From: Eggerthella sinensis
GTDB lineage: Bacteria; Actinomycetota; Coriobacteriia; Coriobacteriales; Eggerthellaceae
NCBI RefSeq assembly: GCF_003339815.1
Contig: NZ_PPTT01000022.1
Coordinates: 1 to 64,000, forward strand
DNA length: 64,000 nucleotides
Direction: 5' to 3'
A model generated the notes under the pieces. The model had not been told where the DNA came from, did no database searches, and worked only from the letters and a program-made list of their open reading frames with translations. A program made the translations under genes and the position numbers. Shown one piece after another: positions 32,288 to 41,317 of this stretch. The number at the start of each line of letters is the position of its first letter. The stretch's first letter is position 1.

Positions 32288-35083
32288 ATGCGCGCTGTGA
32301 ACAGGGATAAGCAGAAACGACGCATAGCCGCAACCATAGCAATCGTCGCCGTCGTTGCGGCGGTGGTGACGACCGTGCTCGGCCTGACATCCTTCATAGA
32401 TCAAAAACTGAATCAAAGCGCCGAGCAACAGGTGGTGACGTTCACGGAGCAAACGGCGGCCAACGTGGCCGATCGCATGTTCATGTCGCAAAACGCCCTG
32501 GCTGCATTCACCGTGCAAACCGACGACCCCGACCTCATCGTGCCGGCGCTCAAGTCGTTCGAGGAGGAAAACCGGTTCGAGAACGCCGCGTTCGTGAACA
32601 TGGCCGGCGAAGGGCGCCGCTCGGACGGCTCGTCGTTCTCCGTGAGCGATTTGACGCAGCCCGAAACGGCCCTTTCCGCAGAAGGCAGATCGTATTCCGA
32701 CACGTTCGTCAACGAAAACGGCTCCCGCGTGCGCCTCGCCCAAACGCCGCTGTACATCGACGGGCAGCAGGTGGGCGCGCTGTACGTCCAAATTCCGCTG
32801 TCGCTGTTCTCCATGCCGCGTCAGCTGGACATGTTCGACGGCCGGGGCTACTTCATGCTGTTCGTGGGCGGCACGGGCGAAGTGCTGGTCCCGCCGACGG
32901 ACGACACGAAAACGCCGGTGTCCGTCGGCACCTCCCTGTATACGTTCCTCGACGAGGCATCGCACTTCAGCCAGGGCAACGTAACCGACTTCGGCGTCAC
33001 GGCGGACATGGCTTTGCAGGTGATGCAGTCGCGTCCCGACAACGATTTGTCCAGCTTGAAGGACGTGGTGGCGAACGGGCAGGTGGGACTCATCACGCTG
33101 CCGGTCGACGGCAAGGCGAGCTACGTGTGCGTGGCGCCCGTGGGCGAGGGGTACTGGTACGTGTGCAACGTCGTGCCGGTGGAGAACGTGCTCGCGGAAG
33201 CCGCGGTGGTCACCACCACGTTCGAAGCCGTGTTCGCCATCATCTTCGCCTGCCTCGTGGTGGTAGCGCTCCTCATGTTCGGCGCGTACCGTCGGCGCCT
33301 GCGCGAGCAGAACGTGGCCATGATGGAGCAGCTTTACGAAGCCATGTCCGACAGCATCGAGATGGCGGTGAACCTGTATTCGCCCGCCGATCACAAGGTG
33401 ACGCCCATCGTGGCGAAGGCCGTGAAAATCATCGGCTACCGCCTGGACGACTTCCTGAAAAACGAGCAGCTGGCCGACGTCATCCGGCTTTCGCCCGAGG
33501 GCGTGTCGCTGTTCAACCGCATCCGCGCGGGCGAGGTCACCGGCTTCGAGCAGGGCGAATTCTCGTTCCGCAGCAAGCAGACCGGCAAGGAATGCTGGGC
33601 GGCCTACTCGGTGAAACCGCTCGAGTACGACGGCAAGCCGCAGCTGCTCGTGGTTATGCGCGACGTGACGGCAAGCAAGGAAATCCAGCTGTCCATGAAG
33701 GACGCGATGGACGTCGCCGAGGCGGCGAACGCGGCGAAATCCGAGTTCCTCTCGCGCATGAGCCACGAGATTCGCACGCCCATGAACGTGATCATCGGCA
33801 TGCTGCAAATTGCGCGCGGCAGCGTGGACGACAGCGAGAAGGTGGAGGTGAGCTTGGCGAAAATCGGCAACGCGTCCGATCATCTGCTGGGCCTCATCAA
33901 CGACGTGCTGGACATCTCGAAAATCGAGAACGGCAAGATGACCCTGGCCAGCGAACCCTTCCGCCTGAGCTACCTGCTGTCGCACGTCATCACCGCCATC
34001 CGCATGCAATGCGAGCAGCGCGACCAGGAATTCTCGGTGGTCATACCCAGCTGCGCCGAAGCCGTGTTCGTCGGCGACCCCGTGCGCCTCAAGCAGCTGT
34101 TGCTCAACCTGCTGACGAACGCCGTGAAGTACACGCCGCGCGGCGGCCACATTCGCTTCGAGACGTCGGTGGGAACGGGCGCCGCCATGGGGTATCGCCG
34201 GGTGACGTTCGTGGTGTCCGACGACGGCATCGGCATGTCCGAGGAGTTCAAAGAGCGCATCTTCGAGCCGTTCACCATGGAAGGCCGCTCGCGCGAGCAG
34301 GGCACGGGCCTCGGCATGCCCATCGTGAAGAACATCGTCACCATGATGGCCGGTGACATTTCCGTCGAGTCGTCCATGGGCCACGGCACCACGTTCACCG
34401 TGTCGTTCAACCTGCGCATTGCGCTTGAAGCCGAGCGTATCGTCTTCGAAGAGGAAGAAGACGTCGAGGGCGACATCGAAACGGTTGCCGCGGAAAGCTC
34501 GGCGCTTGCCGCCATGGCCGCCGAGATGCACGCCGACGAAGCGCGCGGGCGCCGCTCGAAGCCCGTGTCGGCCTACGCGTCCGCCATGCCCGGTGCGCCG
34601 CGCGCCCTCGATCGCACCGAGTTCGAGGGGCTGCGCGTGCTGCTTGCCGAGGACAACGACCTCAATGCCGAAATAGCGTGCGAGCTGCTGTCGGAGGCGG
34701 GCCTCGTGGTGGAGCGCGCGTGCGACGGCGCCGAGGCGTGCGCCCTGTTCGAGGCGTCGCCCGTCGGGCACTTCGAGGCCATCCTCATGGACGTGCAGAT
34801 GCCGAACATGAACGGCTACGACGCTACGCGCCACATCCGCGCGCTCGAACGCGAAGACGCTCGCGTGGTGCCCATCATCGCCATGTCGGCCAACGCGTTC
34901 GCCGAAGACGTGAGCGCCTCGCTTGCGAGCGGCATGGACGCGCACCTGTCGAAACCCATCGACATGCGGCGCGTGCTCGCCACCATCATCAAGTTCGTCC
35001 GCAAGCGCTACGGCGTGGGCGAGGGCGAAGGCGCCGGTGCGGACACGACCGGCGACGGCGCGGGCGGGGGTGTGCCGAGCTGA
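32288..35083 (+). CDS. Hybrid sensor histidine kinase with Cache-like sensor and receiver
   Basis: This 931-residue protein has a membrane segment at about residues 15-35, an extracellular Cache-like domain and a second membrane segment near 305-330. A PAS-like domain follows, then a HisKA domain ([12 protein letters not shown], His493) and an HATPase domain (DDGIGM, GTGLGMPI). An Ala-rich linker leads to one receiver with Asp835 in LMDVQMPNMNG and Lys in LSKPID. There is no HPt or DNA-binding output in the chain, so phosphate must pass to a separate protein that is not encoded nearby. ATG 32288 is chosen at the basic-hydrophobic N-terminus; the open frame extends 114 bases upstream into the promoter region. 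Confidence 0.9.
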   Translation: MRAVNRDKQKRRIAATIAIVAVVAAVVTTVLGLTSFIDQKLNQSAEQQVVTFTEQTAANVADRMFMSQNALAAFTVQTDDPDLIVPALKSFEEENRFENAAFVNMAGEGRRSDGSSFSVSDLTQPETALSAEGRSYSDTFVNENGSRVRLAQTPLYIDGQQVGALYVQIPLSLFSMPRQLDMFDGRGYFMLFVGGTGEVLVPPTDDTKTPVSVGTSLYTFLDEASHFSQGNVTDFGVTADMALQVMQSRPDNDLSSLKDVVANGQVGLITLPVDGKASYVCVAPVGEGYWYVCNVVPVENVLAEAAVVTTTFEAVFAIIFACLVVVALLMFGAYRRRLREQNVAMMEQLYEAMSDSIEMAVNLYSPADHKVTPIVAKAVKIIGYRLDDFLKNEQLADVIRLSPEGVSLFNRIRAGEVTGFEQGEFSFRSKQTGKECWAAYSVKPLEYDGKPQLLVVMRDVTASKEIQLSMKDAMDVAEAANAAKSEFLSRMSHEIRTPMNVIIGMLQIARGSVDDSEKVEVSLAKIGNASDHLLGLINDVLDISKIENGKMTLASEPFRLSYLLSHVITAIRMQCEQRDQEFSVVIPSCAEAVFVGDPVRLKQLLLNLLTNAVKYTPRGGHIRFETSVGTGAAMGYRRVTFVVSDDGIGMSEEFKERIFEPFTMEGRSREQGTGLGMPIVKNIVTMMAGDISVESSMGHGTTFTVSFNLRIALEAERIVFEEEEDVEGDIETVAAESSALAAMAAEMHADEARGRRSKPVSAYASAMPGAPRALDRTEFEGLRVLLAEDNDLNAEIACELLSEAGLVVERACDGAEACALFEASPVGHFEAILMDVQMPNMNGYDATRHIRALEREDARVVPIIAMSANAFAEDVSASLASGMDAHLSKPIDMRRVLATIIKFVRKRYGVGEGEGAGADTTGDGAGGGVPS

Positions 35084-35133
35084 CGGAACATGCCGAGGAC
35101 GTGAAGGTGTGATGGCGTCCGCCGCCCGTGAGG

Positions 35134-35139
35134 TATACT
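35134..35139 (+). promoter_or_regulatory. Possible -10 element for serS
   Basis: TATACT lies 38 bases before the serS ATG and outside the preceding gene. No clear -35 element is seen at the expected distance. Confidence 0.4.
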
Positions 35140-35177
35140 AGTGAGATTACCGTATCCCATCGTGAAGGAGCGCGACT

Positions 35178-36467
35178 ATGCTCGACGTCAAATTTGTCCG
35201 CGACAACCAAGAAGCCGTCGCCGAGGCGATGAAGAACCGCCACGCTTCGTGGGACGCGTCGCGCTTCTCCGAGCTCGATGAGACCCGCCGCGCCGCCATC
35301 GCGAAGGAAGAAGCCCTGCAGGCCGAGCGCAACGCCGCGTCGAAGTCCATCGGCGCTATGATGGCCGCCGGTCAGAAGGACGAGGCCGAAGCCGCCAAGG
35401 AGCGCGTGCGCGCCATCAACGACGAGCTTGCCGTCATCGGCAAGGAGCGCGAAGCCGCCGACGCCGCACTCAACGAGCTCATGATGAGCACGCCGAACAT
35501 ACCGGCCGATTCCACGCCCGTCGGCGACGACGAGGACGACAACCCCGAAGTGCGCCGCTGGGGCACGCCGCGCGACTTCGCCGCGGAAGGCTTCGAGTCC
35601 AAGCCGCACTGGGACTTGGGCACCGACCTGGGCATCATCGACTTCGAGCGCGGCGTGAAGCTGGCCAAGAGCCGCTTCTACCTGCTGGGCGGCCTCGGCG
35701 CGCGCCTCGAGCGCTCGCTCATCAACTTCATGGCCGACACGCACGCCAGCCGCGGCTACAAGGAATGGTGGTGCCCGGCCATGGCCAATGCCACCACCCT
35801 CACGGGCACGGGTCAGCTGCCGAAGTTCGAGGAAGACCTGTTCAAGACCACGAACGGTCTGTACCTCATCCCCACGGCCGAAGTGCAGCTCACCAACATC
35901 CACGCCGGCGAGGTGCTCGACGCCAGCCAGCTGCCGCTCAAGTACTGCGCGTTCACGCCGTGCTTCCGCGAGGAGGCCGGCAGTGCCGGTCGCGACACGC
36001 GCGGCATCATCCGCGTGCACCAGTTCAGCAAGGTGGAGATGGTGAAGTTCGCCAAGCCGGAGGAAAGCTTCGACGACCTCGAGGGCATGGTGGCCGACGC
36101 CGAGAACATCCTGCAAAAGCTGGGCCTGCCGTACCGCGTGATCAGCCTGTGCACGGGCGACATCGGCTTCTCCGCCGCCAAGACGTACGACCTCGAAGTG
36201 TGGCTGCCGTCGTACAACGGCTACAAGGAAATCTCGTCCTGCTCGGTGTGCACCGACTTCCAGGCGCGCCGCGCGAACATCAAGTACCGCGACCCCGAGA
36301 ACTTCAAGGGCTCGCGCTACGTCCACACGCTCAACGGCAGCGGCTTGGCCGTGGGCCGCACGATGGCCGCCATCATCGAGAACTACCAGCAGCCCGACGG
36401 CACCATCAAGGTGCCCGACGTGCTGGTGCCCTACATGGGCGGCGTCGAGGTCATCGCGCCCGAGTAG
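35178..36467 (+). CDS. serS: Seryl-tRNA synthetase
   Basis: This 429-residue class II synthetase charges tRNA-Ser. It has an N-terminal antiparallel coiled-coil arm (about residues 1-105, [20 protein letters not shown] onward). The catalytic core follows, with motif 2 [21 protein letters not shown] and motif 3 [18 protein letters not shown]. The length matches the family. GAAGGAG precedes the ATG. In several actinobacteria serS lies near the replication origin, which agrees with the parS sites found in this window. Confidence 0.98.
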   Translation: MLDVKFVRDNQEAVAEAMKNRHASWDASRFSELDETRRAAIAKEEALQAERNAASKSIGAMMAAGQKDEAEAAKERVRAINDELAVIGKEREAADAALNELMMSTPNIPADSTPVGDDEDDNPEVRRWGTPRDFAAEGFESKPHWDLGTDLGIIDFERGVKLAKSRFYLLGGLGARLERSLINFMADTHASRGYKEWWCPAMANATTLTGTGQLPKFEEDLFKTTNGLYLIPTAEVQLTNIHAGEVLDASQLPLKYCAFTPCFREEAGSAGRDTRGIIRVHQFSKVEMVKFAKPEESFDDLEGMVADAENILQKLGLPYRVISLCTGDIGFSAAKTYDLEVWLPSYNGYKEISSCSVCTDFQARRANIKYRDPENFKGSRYVHTLNGSGLAVGRTMAAIIENYQQPDGTIKVPDVLVPYMGGVEVIAPE

Positions 36468-36503
36468 CGGCAGGCGAAACCGACACCAATCAGGGAATCA
36501 AGC

Positions 36504-37310
36504 GTGACAACGAAGCGTAAACGGACCAAAGAATCGAATAAGGCTGTTGCACCTGCGGTGGACGCCGCGCCCGCGACGGACGCATCGCCCGAGAAGCGCG
36601 AGAGCCGTCGCGGCGCGCAGCCGACGCCCCGCAAGCGCCGATGGCCCCTCATCGTGGTGGGAACGCTGCTTGCCATCGTGCTGCTGGTGGTGGGCATTTT
36701 CTCGTGGGATCGCTGGCTGCGCTACGACGATGCGGCTGAGTTCCAGGGCGAATGGCAAACGCACGGCACCACGGCCGTCGTGGTCATCGATGGCGAAACC
36801 ATCAAGCTGGCCGAAGACGTGGCGTATGCCTACACCCTCGACACGGGCGCGAAAACCATCACGTTCAAGTTCGGGAACATGGAAGGCGCGGGCCGCTATC
36901 GCTTCTCGCTCGATCGCTCGCAGCTGGTGATCACCGACGGCGACGGCTACTCGTGGTTCTCCACGCTCACCGACGACATCGCCTGGCAGTTCGACCAGCT
37001 CGTGCGCGCTATCCAGGGCCAACCGCAGGCCGAGCCGCCGTCAAACGACGAGGCCACCGTGCTCGATCGCCTGTCGCACGACGCATCGGCCACGCCGCAG
37101 ACCGGCACGCCCGTCGAGCCCGAGCCGGAGCCGACGCCCGAGCCTGAGCCGGAGCCGACCACGCCCGAGTCCACGCCCGAGTCCACCGACGGCAACGCCG
37201 ACGCGAACGCCGGCGACAACAAGGATGCGAACTCCGGCGACAACAAGGACGACGCCGGCACCTCGAGTACCCCCAGCGGCGTGTTCGACGTGAGCGACCT
37301 GCCCGCATGA
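36504..37310 (+). CDS. Single-pass membrane protein with Pro/Glu-rich tail, unknown function
   Basis: This 268-residue protein has a charged cytoplasmic N-terminus (residues 1-45), one membrane segment (WPLIVVGTLLAIVLLVVGIF) and a roughly 115-residue outside domain of strands (DDAAEFQGEWQTHGTTAVVVIDG onward). A low-complexity tail of EPEPEPTPEP and DNKDANSGDNKD repeats follows. The outside domain resembles small lipocalin-like or DUF-type beta domains but I cannot assign it. It starts with GTG 36 bases after serS and overlaps the next gene by four bases, so it is probably cotranscribed with both. Confidence 0.75.
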   Translation: MTTKRKRTKESNKAVAPAVDAAPATDASPEKRESRRGAQPTPRKRRWPLIVVGTLLAIVLLVVGIFSWDRWLRYDDAAEFQGEWQTHGTTAVVVIDGETIKLAEDVAYAYTLDTGAKTITFKFGNMEGAGRYRFSLDRSQLVITDGDGYSWFSTLTDDIAWQFDQLVRAIQGQPQAEPPSNDEATVLDRLSHDASATPQTGTPVEPEPEPTPEPEPEPTTPESTPESTDGNADANAGDNKDANSGDNKDDAGTSSTPSGVFDVSDLPA

Positions 37311-37732
37311 GCGACGCGCCCGTCCCTCGTGCGGCTCCGCTGACCGTCGAGCGGCTCACCGTGCGCGCCGATCGCCTCGTGTGCGAGGTGGCGGTCGCGC
37401 CTACGGCCCCGCGCTCCACGTCGCCCGAGCTGCTCGCCCGCGTGTGCGCCGCGCGCCCCCATCTTCCGCTCCATGCCTGCGTGAACGAGGAGGGCGACAC
37501 CTTCGCCGCGGTCATGGACCACACGTCGCTGCCGCATCTGCTCGAGCACCTCGTCATCGACATGCAAGCGCAGGCGGTATCCGACGCGAACGCCGTGTTC
37601 GTGGGAACCACCGAGTGGATCGACGAATTTGCCGGTCGCGCCCGCATCGAAGTGAGTTTCACCGACGATTTGGTCGCTTTACGGGCTTTTCGAGATGCGA
37701 TTGCGTTTCTCAACAATACGGTGGTACTCTGA
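37307..37732 (+). CDS. Small protein resembling the cyanophycin synthetase N-terminal domain
   Basis: This 141-residue protein contains LPHLLEHLVIDMQAQA and FVGTTEWIDEFAGRARIEVSFTDDLVALRAFRDAIAFLN. These resemble the first domain of cyanophycin synthetases (GHVVEHVALELQ..., then a strand-rich part ending in an ALRA helix). The ATP-grasp and Mur-ligase domains of CphA are absent, so it cannot make cyanophycin itself. It overlaps the upstream membrane protein gene by four bases. It lies just before an aminotransferase and an ATP-grasp ligase. The resemblance is weak and by eye; the role is unknown. Confidence 0.6.
   Translation: MSDAPVPRAAPLTVERLTVRADRLVCEVAVAPTAPRSTSPELLARVCAARPHLPLHACVNEEGDTFAAVMDHTSLPHLLEHLVIDMQAQAVSDANAVFVGTTEWIDEFAGRARIEVSFTDDLVALRAFRDAIAFLNNTVVL
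37725..37730 (+). promoter_or_regulatory. -10 element of a leaderless promoter
   Basis: TACTCT ends 7 bases before the ATG at 37738, within the end of the previous gene. No Shine-Dalgarno sequence is present. Confidence 0.5.
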
Positions 37733-37737
37733 CTGCC

Positions 37738-39003
37738 ATGACTTCAGCACACCTGACATTCGACCAGACGAGCGATAGAATCGCTGAACGCGTCGTCAAG
37801 ATGCGTTCTTCCGCTGTGCGCGATTTGTTTGCCGCTGCTTCGAATCCCAACATCATTTCCCTGTCCGGCGGCATGCCCGACGTCTCGCTGCTTCCACAGG
37901 CTGCCATTCGCAAAGCCACGCGAGCGGCCTGCGACGACGAGCGCGCGGTGGCGTTGCAGTACGGCTCCACCGACGGTCGCGTTGAGACGAAGCGCGTGTT
38001 CTGCGACCTCATGCGCGATATCGGCGTGCGTGCCAAGCCCGAGAACATCATGATCACGACGGGCGCGCAGGAAGCGCTCGACCTCATCGCCAAGACGTTC
38101 GTCAATCCGGGCGACATCGTGCTTGCCGAAGGCCCCACGTACCTCGGCGCGCTGCAGGCGTTCTCCGCGTACGAGCCCGACGTGCGCTGCATCCCCTTCG
38201 ACGGCGAAGGCATGCGCATGGACCTGCTCGAGGAAGAGCTCGAGCGCATCGGCAAGGGGAATCCCAAGCTCAAGTTCCTCTACACCATTCCGAACTTCCA
38301 GAACCCCGGCGGCGTCACCATGTCGCCCGCCCGTCGCAAGCGCCTGTTGGAGCTGTCCGACGAGTACGGGTTCATGGTGGTGGAAGACGATCCCTACGGC
38401 CGCCTGCGCTACGAAGGCGGCCACGTGCTGCCCCTCAAGGCGCTGTCCGACGACGTCATCTACCTGGGCACCGTGTCGAAGGTGTTCGCGCCCGGCCTGC
38501 GTACCGGCTGGATCGTGGCGCCGAAGCACGTGCTGGCGAAGATCAACCTCGTCAAGCAGGGCACCGACCTGTGCGGCAGCGCGTTCAACCAGGTGGTGGT
38601 GGAACACTACTTCACCGACACCCCGTGGCAGAAGACGCTGCAAACGTTCGTGAAAACGTACCACACGCGGCGCGACGCCATGTTGGCCGCGCTCGAAGAA
38701 TACTTCCCGCCCGAGGCGACGTGGACCCATCCCGAAGGCGGCTTCTTCGTGTGGGTGACGCTACCCGCCTACGTGGACACGGGTTCCATGCTGAGCGTGG
38801 CGTTGGAAAACGGCGTGACGTACACGCCGGGCGACGGCTTCTTCCCCGATGGCACGAGCGGCAAGAACTGCATGCGCATCGCGTTCTGCTTCGAGAGCCC
38901 CGAGAACCTCACGGAAGCCGTGCGCCGCCTGGCCGCCGTCATCGAAGAACGCCTGGAACTCTACCGCGCCTTCATTCAAGCCGGCGCGATCAAGCCCGAA
39001 TAA
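37738..39003 (+). CDS. PLP-dependent aminotransferase, class I/II (2-aminoadipate-transaminase/MocR-like fold)
   Basis: This 421-residue cytoplasmic enzyme has SLSGGMPDVSLLP at the N-terminus, then ALQYGSTDGRVETKRVFCDLM and ITTGAQEALDLIAKTFVNPGD. PNFQNPGGVTMSPARRKRLLEL follows, with the PLP lysine Lys248 in LGTVSKVFAPGLRTGW. It has no GntR DNA-binding domain. Substrates of the family include 2-aminoadipate, aromatic and branched-chain amino acids. The upstream -10 element suggests a leaderless mRNA. It precedes a D-Ala-D-Ala-ligase-family gene by 22 bases. Confidence 0.92.
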   Translation: MTSAHLTFDQTSDRIAERVVKMRSSAVRDLFAAASNPNIISLSGGMPDVSLLPQAAIRKATRAACDDERAVALQYGSTDGRVETKRVFCDLMRDIGVRAKPENIMITTGAQEALDLIAKTFVNPGDIVLAEGPTYLGALQAFSAYEPDVRCIPFDGEGMRMDLLEEELERIGKGNPKLKFLYTIPNFQNPGGVTMSPARRKRLLELSDEYGFMVVEDDPYGRLRYEGGHVLPLKALSDDVIYLGTVSKVFAPGLRTGWIVAPKHVLAKINLVKQGTDLCGSAFNQVVVEHYFTDTPWQKTLQTFVKTYHTRRDAMLAALEEYFPPEATWTHPEGGFFVWVTLPAYVDTGSMLSVALENGVTYTPGDGFFPDGTSGKNCMRIAFCFESPENLTEAVRRLAAVIEERLELYRAFIQAGAIKPE

Positions 39004-39025
39004 CAACCATCGAAGGAGCAGGATC

Positions 39026-40009
39026 ATGAAGGTTGCAGTGTTGATGGGCGGCAGCTCGTTTGAACGTGAATTTTCCCTGGCCAGCGGCAAGAACGTGTGC
39101 GCCGCGCTCGAAGAGGCCGGTCATAAGGTTGTGCCCCTCGACACCACGTCCGACCTCGTTCCCACGCTGCGCAGCGAGCGTCCCGACGTGTGCTACAGCG
39201 CCCTGCACGGCAAGCACGGCGAAGACGGCACCATCCAAAGCCTGCTCGAGTTCGTGGGCATCCCCTTCGTGGGCTCGCCCTCAAGCGTGTGCCAGCGCGC
39301 GTGGAACAAAGACTCCATGCACTCCGAGATGGCCGCGTACCGCGCCATCACGGGCGACGATCCCATCGCTTCCTGGCCGCAGGGCCTCTACATCGCACGC
39401 GACGCGTTCAAGGACATGGGCGCCGCGACGGCGCTCGACCTGGTTGAAGAGCGCGTGATCGGCGGTTATCCCGTGGCGGTCAAGCCCGCGCACGGCGGTT
39501 CCGCCCTGGGCGTGCACCGCGTCGATTCCGTCGACGACCTGGGCGAGGCCATCCTCGATGCCCTGTCGTTCGACGAGGCCGTGGTCATCGAGCAGTGGGT
39601 GGAAGGCGTCGAGCTGGCCGTGTCCATCCTGGGCACTGGGTGGGACGCGTACGCGCTGCCGCCCGTCGAGATCGTGGCGAAGCAGGGCCTGTACGACACC
39701 GCCGCCCGTCTGACGCCCGGCGATGTGGAGTATTTCGCGCCCGTGCGCCCCGCATCCCTGTCGAACGACGAGGGCGACGCGCAGGCTATTCGCGCTGAAA
39801 TCGAGCGTGCCGCGCTCGAAGTGTACCGCGCTTACAACGTGCAGGACCTCGCGCGCATCGACCTTATTTGGGACGGCGCTCAGGCGCGCGTCTTCGAGGT
39901 GAACGTGTCGCCCGGCATGGCCGAGTCGTCGCTGTTCCCCGCCGCCGCGAAGGCGGCCGGTCTGTCGCTGCCCTCCGTGCTCAACGAGCTGGTCAGCCAA
40001 TACGCATAA
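39026..40009 (+). CDS. ddl: D-alanine--D-alanine ligase family protein (ATP-grasp)
   Basis: This 327-residue ATP-grasp ligase would join two D-alanines for peptidoglycan. It has VAVLMGGSSFEREFSLASGKNV at the N-terminus and YSALHGKHGEDGTIQSLLE, the family's HG-x-GEDG motif. It continues with the ATP-binding stretch VAVKPAHGGSALGVHRV, then ARIDLIW and EVNVSPGMAESSLFPAAAKAAG. Length and motif order fit Ddl. GAAGGAG precedes the ATG. Whether it is the sole Ddl or a paralogue with another D-amino-acid preference cannot be told; the adjacent aminotransferase makes the latter worth considering. Confidence 0.88.
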   Translation: MKVAVLMGGSSFEREFSLASGKNVCAALEEAGHKVVPLDTTSDLVPTLRSERPDVCYSALHGKHGEDGTIQSLLEFVGIPFVGSPSSVCQRAWNKDSMHSEMAAYRAITGDDPIASWPQGLYIARDAFKDMGAATALDLVEERVIGGYPVAVKPAHGGSALGVHRVDSVDDLGEAILDALSFDEAVVIEQWVEGVELAVSILGTGWDAYALPPVEIVAKQGLYDTAARLTPGDVEYFAPVRPASLSNDEGDAQAIRAEIERAALEVYRAYNVQDLARIDLIWDGAQARVFEVNVSPGMAESSLFPAAAKAAGLSLPSVLNELVSQYA

Positions 40010-40055
40010 CGTTTGAGGGCCACCGCTTGTCCGGTGGCTGCTGAAACCACCATGC

Positions 40056-40061
40056 TACAAT
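40056..40061 (+). promoter_or_regulatory. -10 element for the TPM/PspA unit
   Basis: TACAAT lies 37 bases before the ATG at 40099, in the gap after ddl. The gene also has a good Shine-Dalgarno, GAGGAGG. Confidence 0.5.
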
Positions 40062-40098
40062 GAACCTCAGAGCGGTTTCGGGCTGAGGAGGTTTCGGA

Positions 40099-41265
40099 AT
40101 GGGCAGGTCGGGCGGACAAGGCGGGGGCTTCTCCGGCGGCGGTCATTCGTCGGGTGGCTTCTCGGGCGGAGGACGCTCGTCGGGCGGATTCTCTGGTGGA
40201 TCACGCGGCTCCGGCGGAAGGAGCGGCCGCCCCGGCGGCGGTTCCGGTTCGGGTGGCTTCAACATCGGGCCTATCATTCCCATCATCATCAACCGTTCGC
40301 GTGGGCAGCGTCGTGAGGACGACTACCCTCGTGACGAGTATCGCTACGCCCAGCCCTCCCAGCAGTATCCCTCCGAGGGTCAGCAGCCGTATCCGCAGCA
40401 GCCGTACTACGGCCAGCCCTCTCAATCCGGCCAGCCCATGACGCCGCCGCCCTCCGCGGGGCAGCCCGCGAGCGGTGCGGGCAAGAAGGGCTGCGGCTGC
40501 ATGACCGTCGCCATCTGCCTCGCCGTGCTGCTCATCATCTCGGGTTTGGTGGTGTTCGCCACGTCGCTGTTCAGCAGCCCGTCGTCGGACGATCGCGAGG
40601 CGCTGCCCGCGTCGGCCACGGTGGAAACCACGTACTACACCGACGAGGACGGCGACTGGATTCACACGGCCTCGCAGCTTGAAGACGGCCTACGGTCGTT
40701 CTACCAGAAAACCGGCGTGCAACCCTACGTCTACATCCTGCCGAACGGCACCACCACCTCGACGCAGGAGCTGCAGCAGCGCGCCGAAACGCTGTACAGC
40801 GAGCTGTTCCAGGATGAGGGCCACTTCCTGCTGGTGTTCTGCGACGATGGCGACGGCGGGTTCAACTGCGGTTACGCCACGGGCACCAATGCCGCGTCGG
40901 TCATGGATGCGCAGGCCGTCAACGTGCTGGCCGAGAACCTCGACAAGCGTTACAGCACCTATTCCATCACCGAGGAGCAAATCTTCTCCAAGGCGTTCGC
41001 CGATACGGCGGACACCATCATGAAGAAGACGAGCGGCCCGACCTCCGGGGACGCGCTGCTCACCTTGGGCGTGGGCATGGTCATCCTGGCCGTGTGCGTG
41101 GGCATCAACCTGTCGCGTAAGAAGCGGGAAGACGAGGAACGCAAGCAGCGCGAGCAGGAGGAGCTTCTCTCGCGACCCCTCGAGAAATTCGGCGATCAGG
41201 ACGTGGAAGAGATCGCCCGCAAGTACGAGCAGCCCGCGGCGAATACGGGCGAACCGAGGCAATGA
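40099..41265 (+). CDS. Glycine-rich membrane protein with TPM-like domain
   Basis: This 388-residue protein starts with a low-complexity Gly/Ser tract built on GGFSGG units (residues 1-60), then a Pro/Gln/Tyr-rich stretch. A membrane segment (GCGCMTVAICLAVLLIISGLVVF) follows, then a TPM-like domain (LEDGLRSFYQKTGVQPYVYILP to about DTIMKK), a second membrane segment and a charged tail. TPM domains are linked to membrane or photosystem repair and occur in the B. subtilis pspA-ydjGHI operon. The PspA gene 52 bases downstream supports the same kind of envelope role here. Confidence 0.75.
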   Translation: MGRSGGQGGGFSGGGHSSGGFSGGGRSSGGFSGGSRGSGGRSGRPGGGSGSGGFNIGPIIPIIINRSRGQRREDDYPRDEYRYAQPSQQYPSEGQQPYPQQPYYGQPSQSGQPMTPPPSAGQPASGAGKKGCGCMTVAICLAVLLIISGLVVFATSLFSSPSSDDREALPASATVETTYYTDEDGDWIHTASQLEDGLRSFYQKTGVQPYVYILPNGTTTSTQELQQRAETLYSELFQDEGHFLLVFCDDGDGGFNCGYATGTNAASVMDAQAVNVLAENLDKRYSTYSITEEQIFSKAFADTADTIMKKTSGPTSGDALLTLGVGMVILAVCVGINLSRKKREDEERKQREQEELLSRPLEKFGDQDVEEIARKYEQPAANTGEPRQ

Positions 41266-41317
41266 CCTCGCGAAACCGAGGAGCATATACACAAGAGCAC
41301 GAAGACAGGAGCGCACC

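Noticed and set aside
32261-34945. An 894-codon minus-strand open frame opposite the hybrid kinase
   Set aside because: It is an antisense shadow with the same His/Arg/Val-rich composition; the plus-strand kinase explains the region fully.
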